The notes below the pieces were generated by a model. It ran no database searches, was not told the origin of the DNA, and saw only the letters and a list, made by a program, of their open reading frames with translations. Positions 57,401-64,000 of a stretch of DNA of 64,000 nucleotides are shown piece after piece. This DNA is from Eutreptiella sp. 'Long Island Sound 2002' (Eukaryota; Euglenozoa; Euglenophyceae; Eutreptiales; Eutreptiaceae), in contig OZ038400.1 in assembly GCA_964036045.1 (NCBI GenBank), positions 17,886,950 to 17,950,949 on the forward strand. Reading direction: 5' to 3'. Made by a program: the position numbers and the translations under genes. Positions within the stretch are counted from its first letter, which is position 1. Every line of letters starts with the position of its first letter.

Positions 57401-60400
57401 GGATTTGCCCAAATTTGGACCGGTCGCCTGGGTTTGCCCAAATTGGGACCGGTCGACTGGATTTGCCCAAATTGGGACCGGTCGCCCGGTTTTGCCTAAA
57501 TTGGGACCGGTCACATGGATTTGCCCAAATTGGGACCGGTCGCCTGGATTTGCCCAAATTGGGACCGGTCGCCTCGATTTGCCCAAATTGGGACCGGTCG
57601 CTTGGATTTGCCCAAATTGGGACCGGTCGCCTGGATTTGGCCAAATTGGTACCGGTCGCTTGGATTTGCCCACATTGGGACCGGTCGCCCGGATTTGCCC
57701 AAATTGGGACCGGTCGCCCGGATTTGCCCAAATTGGGACCGGTCGCCCGGATTTTCCCAAATTGGGACCGGTCGCCCAGATTTGCCCAAATTGGCACCGG
57801 TCGCCTGGATTTGCCCAAATTGGGACCGGTCGCCTGGATTTGCCCAAATTGGTACCGGTAGCTTGGATTTGCCCAAATTGGGACCGGTCGCCCGGATTTG
57901 CCCAAATTGGGACCGGTCGCCTGGATTTGCCGAATTGGGACCGGTTGCCTGGATTTGCCCAAATTGGGAGCGGTCGCCTGGATTTGCCCAAATTGGGACC
58001 GGTCGCCTGAATTTGCCCAAATTGGGACCGGTCGCCTGGATTTGCCCAAATTAGGACCGGTTGCCTCGATTTGCCCAAATTGGGACCGGTCGCCTGGATT
58101 TGCCCAAATTGGGACCGGTCGCCTGGATTTGCCCAAATTGGGACCGGTCGCGTGAAATTGTCCAAATTGAGACAGGTCGCGTGGATTTGCCCAAATTTGG
58201 ACCGGTAGCCTGGATTTGCCCAAATTGGGACCGGTCGCATGGATTTGCCCAAATTGGGACCGGTCGCCTGCATGTGCGCACATTGGGACCGGTCGCCTGG
58301 ATTTGCCCAAATTGGGACCGGTCGCCTGGATTTGCCCAAATTGGGACCGGTCGCCTGGATTTGCCCAAATTGGGACCGGTCGCCTGGATTTGCCCAAATT
58401 GGGACCGGTCGCCTCGATTTGCCCAAATTGGGACCGGTAGCTTGGATTTGCCCAAATTTGGACCGGTCGCCTGGGTTTGCCCAAATTGGGACCGGTCGAC
58501 TGGATTTGCCCAAATTGGGACCGGTCGCCTGGATTTGCCCAAATTTGGACCGGTCGCCCGGATTTGCCCAAATTGGGACCGGTCGCCCGGATTTGCCCAA
58601 ACTGGAACCGGTCGCCTGGATTTGCCCAAATTGGGACCGGTCGCTTGGATTTGCCCAAATTGGGACCGGTCGCCTGGATTTGCCCAAATTTGGACCGGTC
58701 GCCTAGATTTGCCCAAATTGGGACGCGTCGCCTGGATTTGCCCAAACTGGGACCGGTCGCCTGGATTTGCCCACATGGGGACCGGCCGCATGGATTTGCC
58801 CAAATTGGGACCGGTCGCGTGAAATTGTCCAAATTGGGATTGGTCGCGTGGATTTGCCCAAATTTGGACCGGTAGCCTGGATTTGCCCAAATTGGGACCG
58901 CTCGCCTGGATTTGCCCAAATTGGGACCGGTCGCTTGGATTTGCCCAAATTGGGACCGGTCGCCTGCATGTGCGCACATTGGGACCGGTCGCCTGGATTT
59001 GCCCAAATTGGGATCGGTCGCCTGGATTTGCCCAAATTGGGACCGGTCGCCCGGATTTGCCCAAATTAGGACCGCTCGCCTGGTTTTGCCCAAATTGGGA
59101 CCGGTCGCCTGGATTTGCCCAAATTGGGACCTGTAGCTTGGATTTGCCCAAATTTGGACCGGTCGCCTGGGTTTGCCCAAATTGGGACCGGTCGACTGGA
59201 TTTGCCCAAATTGGGACCGGTCGCCCGGTTTTGCCTAAATTGGGACCGGTCACATGGATTTGCCCAAATTGGGACCGGTCGCCTGGATTTGCCCAAATTG
59301 GGACCGGTCGCCTCGATTTGCCCAAATTGGGACCGGTCGCTTGGATTTGCCCAAATTGGGACCGGTCGCCTGGATTTGGCCAAATTGGTACCGGTCGCTT
59401 GGATTTGCCCACATTGGGACCGGTCGCCCGGATTTGCCCAAATTGGGACCGGTCGCCCGGATTTGCCCAAATTGGGACCGGTCGCCCGGATTTTCCCAAA
59501 TTGGGACCGGTCGCCCAGATTTGCCCAAATTGGCACCGGTCGCCTGGATTTGCCCAAATTGGGACCGGTCGCCTGGATTTGCCCAAATTGGTACCGGTAG
59601 CTTGGATTTGCCCAAATTGGGACCGGTCGCCCGGATTTGCCCAAATTGGGACCGGTCGCCTGGATTTGCCGAATTGGGACCGGTTGCCTGGATTTGCCCA
59701 AATTGGGAGCGGTCGCCTGGATTTGCCCAAATTGGGACCGGTCGCCTGAATTTGCCCAAATTGGGACCGGTCGCCTGGATTTGCCCAAATTAGGACCGGT
59801 TGCCTCGATTTGCCCAAATTGGGACCGGTCGCCTGGATTTGCCCAAATTGGGACCGGTCGCCTGGATTTGCCCAAATTGGGACCGGTCGCGTGAAATTGT
59901 CCAAATTGAGACAGGTCGCGTGGATTTGCCCAAATTTGGACCGGTAGCCTGGATTTGCCCAAATTGGGACCGCTCGCCTGGATTTGCCCAAATTGGGACC
60001 GGTCGCATGGATTTGCCCAAATTGGGACCGGTCGCCTGCATGTGCGCACATTGGGACCGGTCGCCTGGATTTGCCCAAATTGGGACCGGTCGCCTGGATT
60101 TGCCCAAATTGGGACCGGTCGCCTGGATTTGCCCAAATTGGGACCGGTCGCCTGGATTTGCCCAAATTGGGACCGGTCGCCTCGATTTGCCCAAATTGGG
60201 ACCGGTAGCTTGGATTTGCCCAAATTTGGACCGGTCGCCTGGGTTTGCCCAAATTGGGACCGGTCGACTGGATTTGCCCAAATTGGGACCGGTCGCCTGG
60301 ATTTGCCCAAATTTGGACCGGTCGCCCGGATTTGCCCAAATTGGGACCGGTCGCCCGGATTTGCCCAAACTGGAACCGGTCGCCTGGATTTGCCCAAATT

Positions 60401-63400
60401 GGGACCGGTCGCTTGGATTTGCCCAAATTGGGACCGGTCGCCTGGATTTGCCCAAATTTGGACCGCTCGCCTGGATTTGCCCACATTGGGACCGGTCGCC
60501 CGGATTTTCCCAAATTGGGACCGGTCGCCCGGATTTGCCCAAACTGGGACCGGTTGCCTGGATTTGCCCAAATTTGGACCGGTAGCATCGAATTGTGCAC
60601 ATTGGGACCGGTCGCCTGGATTTGCCCACATTGGGACCGGTCTCTTGGATTTGCCCAAATTGGGACCGGTCGCCTGGATTTGCCCAAATTTGGACCGGTC
60701 GCCTGGATTTGCCCACATTGGGACCGGTCGCCCCGATTTGCCCAAATTTGGACCAGTCGCGTGAAATTGTCCAAATTGGGACTGGTCGCGTGGATTTGCC
60801 CAAATTGGGACCGGTAGCCTGGATTTGCCCAAATTGGGACCGGTCGCCTGGATTTGCCCAAATTGGGACCGCTCGCCTGGACTTGCCCAAATTGGGACCG
60901 GTCGCCTGGATTTGCCCAAATTTGGACCGGTCGCGTAGATTTGCCCAAATTGGGACCGGTCGCCTGGATTTGCCCAAATTTGGACCGGTCGCCTGGATTT
61001 GCCCAAATTGGCACCGGTCGCGTGGATTTGCCCGAATTGGAACCGGTTGCTTGGATTTGCCCAAATTGGGACCGGTCGCCTGGATTTGCCCAAATTTGGA
61101 CCGGTCGCCCGGATTTGCCCGAATTAGGACCGGTCGCTTGGATTTGCTGAAACTGGGACCGGTCGCCTGGATTTGCCCAAATTGGGACCGGTCGCCTGGA
61201 TTTGCCCAAATTGGGACCGGTCGCCTGGATTTGCCCAAATTTGGACCGGTCGCCTAGAATTGCCCAAATGGGGACCGGTCGCCTGGATTTGCCCACATTG
61301 GGACCGGTCGCCTGGATTTGCCCAAATTGGCACCGGTCGCCTGGATTTGCCCAAATTGGGACCGGTCGCCTGGATTTGCCTAAATTGGGACCGGTCGCCT
61401 GGATTTGCCCAAATTGGGACCGGTCGCCTGGATTTGCCCAAATTGGGACCGGTCGCCTGGATTTGCCCAAATTGGGACCGGTAGCTTGGATTTGCCCAAA
61501 TTAGGACCGGTCGCTTGGATTTGCCCAAATAGGGACCGGTCGACTGGATTTGCCCAAATTGGGACCGGTCGCCTGGATTTGCCCAAATTGGGACCGGTCG
61601 CCTGGATTTGCCCAAGTTGGGACCGGTCGCCTGGATTTGCCCAAATTGGGACCGGTCGCCTGGATTTGCCCAAATTTGGACCGGTCGCTTGGAATCGCCC
61701 AAATTGGGACCGGTCGCCTGGATTTGCCCAAATTGGGACCGGTCGCCTGGATTTGCCCAAATTGGGACCGGTAGCTTGGATTTGCCCAAATTTGGATCGG
61801 TCACCTGGATTTGCCCAAATTGGGACCGGTCGCCCGGATTTGCCCACATTGGGACCGGTCGCATGGATTTGCCCAAATTGGGACCGGTCGCGTGAAATTG
61901 TCCAAATTGGGACTGGTCGCGTGGATTTGCCCAAATTTGGACCGGTAGCTGGATTTGCCCAAATTGGGACCGGTCGCCTGGATTTGCCCAAATTTGGACC
62001 GGTCGCCTGGATTTGCCCAAATTGGGACCGGTCGCCTGGATTTGCCTAAATTGCGACCGGTCGCCTGGATTTGCCCAAATTGGGACCGGTCGCCCGGAAT
62101 TGCCCGAATTGGGACCGGTCGCCTAGATTTGCCCAAATGGGGACCGGTCGCCTGGATTTGCCGAAACTGGGACCGGTCGCGCAGATTTGCCCAAATTGGC
62201 ACCGGTCGCCTGGATTTGCCCAAATTGGGACCGGTCGCCTGGATTTGCCCAAATTGGGACCGGTCGCCTGGATTTGCCCAAATTGGGACCGGTCGCCTGG
62301 ATTTGCCCAAATTGGGACCGGTAGCTTGGATTTGCCCAAATTAGGACCGGTCGCTTGGATTTGCCCAAATAGGGACCGGTCGACTGGATTTGCCCAAATT
62401 GGGACCGGTCGCCTGGATTTGCCCAAATTGGGACCGGTCGCCTGGATTTGCCCAAATTGGGACCGGTTGCCTGGATTTGCCCAAATTGGGACCGGTCGCC
62501 TGGATTTGCCCAAATTGGGACCGGTCGCCTGGATTTGCCCAAATTTGGACCAGTCGCCTGGATTTGCCCAAATTGGGACCGGTCGCCTGGATTTGCCCAA
62601 ATTGGGACCGGTAGCTCGGATTTGCCCCAATTTGGATCGGTCACCTGGATTTGCCCAAATTGGGACCGGTCGCCTGGATTTGCCCACATTGGGACCGGTC
62701 GCATGGATTTGCCCAAATTGGGACCGGTCGCGTGAAATTGTCCAAATTGGGACTGGTCGCGTGGATTTGCCCAAATTTGGACCGGTAGCTGGATTTGCCC
62801 AAATTGGGACCGGTCGCCTGGATTTGCCCAAATTTGGACCGGTCGCCTGGATTTGCCCAAATTGGGACCGGTCGCCTGGATTTGCCTAAATTGGGACCGG
62901 TCGCCTGGATTTGCCCAAATTGGGACCGGTCGTCCGGAATTGCCCGAATTGGGACCGGTCGCCTAGATTTGCCCAAATGGGGACCGGTCGCCTGGATTTG
63001 CCGAAACTGGGACCGGTCGCCCGGATTTGCCCAAATTGGCACCGGTCGCCTGGATTTGCCCAAATTGGGACCGGTCGCCTGGATTTGCCCAAATTGGGAC
63101 CGGTCGCCTGGATTTGCCCAAATTGGGACCGGTCGCCTGGATTTGCCCAAATTTGGAGCGGTCGCGTGGATTTGCCCAAATTGGGACCGGTCGCGTGAAA
63201 TTGTCCAAATTGAGACAGGTCGCGTGGATTTGCCCAAATTTGGACCGGTAGCCTGGATTTGCCCAAATTGGGACCGCTCGCCTGGATTTGCCCAAATTGG
63301 GACCGGTCGCATGGATTTGCCCAAATTGGGACCGGTTGCCTGCATGTGCGCACATTGGGACCGGTCGCCTGGATTTGCCCCAATTTGGACCGGTCGCTTG

Positions 63401-64000
63401 GGTTTGCCCCAATTGGGACCGGTCGCCTGGATTTGCCGAATTGGGACCGGTCGCCTGGATTTGCCCAAATTGGGACCGGTCGCCTGGATTTGCCCAAATT
63501 GGGACCGGTCGCCTGGATTTGCCCAAATTGGGACCGGTCGCCTGGATTTGCCCCAATTGGGACTGGTAGCTTGGATTTGCCCAAATTTGGACCGGTCGCC
63601 TGGGTTTGCCCAAATTGGGACCGGTCGCATGGATTTGCCCAAATTGGGACCGGTCGCGTGAAATTGTCCAAATTGGGACTGGTCGCGTGGATTTGCCCAA
63701 ATTTGGACCGGTAGCTGGATTTGCCCAAATTGGGACCGGTTGCCTGGATTTGCCCAAATTGGGACCGGTCGCCTGGATTTGCCCAAATTGGGACCGGTCG
63801 CCTGGATTTGCCTAAATTGCGACCGGTCGCCTGGATTTGCCCAAATTGGGACCGGTCGCCCGGAATTGCCCGAATTGGGACCGGTCGCCTAGATTTGCCC
63901 AAATGGGGACCGGTCGCCTGGATTTGCCGAAACTGGGACCGGTCGCCCGGATTTGCCCAAATTGGCACCGGTCGCCTGGATTTGCCCAAATTGGGACCGG
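51424..64000 (+). repeat. 29-bp satellite array, forward orientation, about 430 monomers, continues past the window
   Basis: Monomers consist of the palindrome-containing GGGACCGGTCGCC followed by TGGATTTGCCCAAATT, 29 bp. Rare 27- and 28-bp variants shift the frame. Higher-order duplications are visible: offset 1739 bp (about 56984-58722 repeated at 58723-60461), 3189 bp (about 51845-52470 repeated at 55034-55660), 840 bp (around 61405-62049 repeated at 62245-62889) and about 926 bp to a further partial copy. The consensus contains no stop codon in any frame on either strand, so long open frames (up to 1139 codons, minus strand 58051-61470) are not evidence of genes. Confidence 0.98.
56984..60461 (+). 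repeat. 1739-bp higher-order unit, tandem pair within the satellite
   Basis: Variant monomers (GGGACGCGTCGCC at 56982 and 58721, GCATGTGCGCACATTGGG, and GTGAAATTGTCC) recur in the same order with a constant offset of 1739 bp, 60 monomers less one base. Differences are few, so the duplication is recent relative to monomer divergence. Confidence 0.9.

Noticed and set aside
58051-61470. 1139-codon minus-strand reading frame, and similar 200-760-codon frames at 40.6-42.6 and 51.4-64 kb
   Set aside because: Pure translation of the 29-bp satellite. The consensus has no stop codon in any frame, both strands are equally open, and frame breaks coincide with 27- or 28-bp monomers.

Overview
The window is eukaryotic nuclear DNA. 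Genes are split by GT-AG introns whose phases can be checked, there is an intact type II tRNA gene, and most of the sequence is retroelement debris, minisatellites and a very large 29-bp satellite. Nothing looks prokaryotic or organellar. An alga or other plastid-bearing protist is possible, because two copies of an exon resemble the start of the pyruvate,phosphate dikinase regulatory protein, but I cannot name the organism.

Layout. 0-10 kb: fragments of several spliced genes (a coiled-coil-rich minus-strand gene, a membrane/coiled-coil minus-strand gene, a tRNA-binding OB-fold gene) among minisatellites. 13.5 kb: tRNA-Leu(CAA). 14.3-18.0 kb: a complete four-exon adenine phosphoribosyltransferase gene of the long, trypanosomatid-like form. 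20-24.2 kb: GC-rich mosaic of tandem and inverted repeats. 24.1-31.1 kb: a tyrosine-recombinase gene whose two halves are in phase across a 5.35-kb intron. That intron holds a decayed DIRS-like retroelement (gag, its own tyrosine recombinase, RT-RNase H). A 70-bp inverted repeat and the first short run of the 29-bp satellite follow. 33.5-39 kb: segmental duplications carrying the regulatory-protein-like exon twice, an FAD-binding exon pair and an unknown exon. 40.2-42.8 kb: satellite in reverse orientation. 44.7-51.4 kb: a decayed Ty3/gypsy element on the minus strand. 51.4-64.0 kb: more than 12.5 kb of the same satellite in forward orientation with higher-order duplications, running off the window.

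Main points. The only gene I can reconstruct end to end is APRT (purine salvage). The most unusual structure is a tyrosine recombinase nested around a second, different tyrosine-recombinase retroelement. A fragment of the outer element also lies in APRT intron 3, and another end of it abuts the satellite. The satellite consensus is stop-free in all six frames, so the long reading frames in the last 24 kb are not genes.
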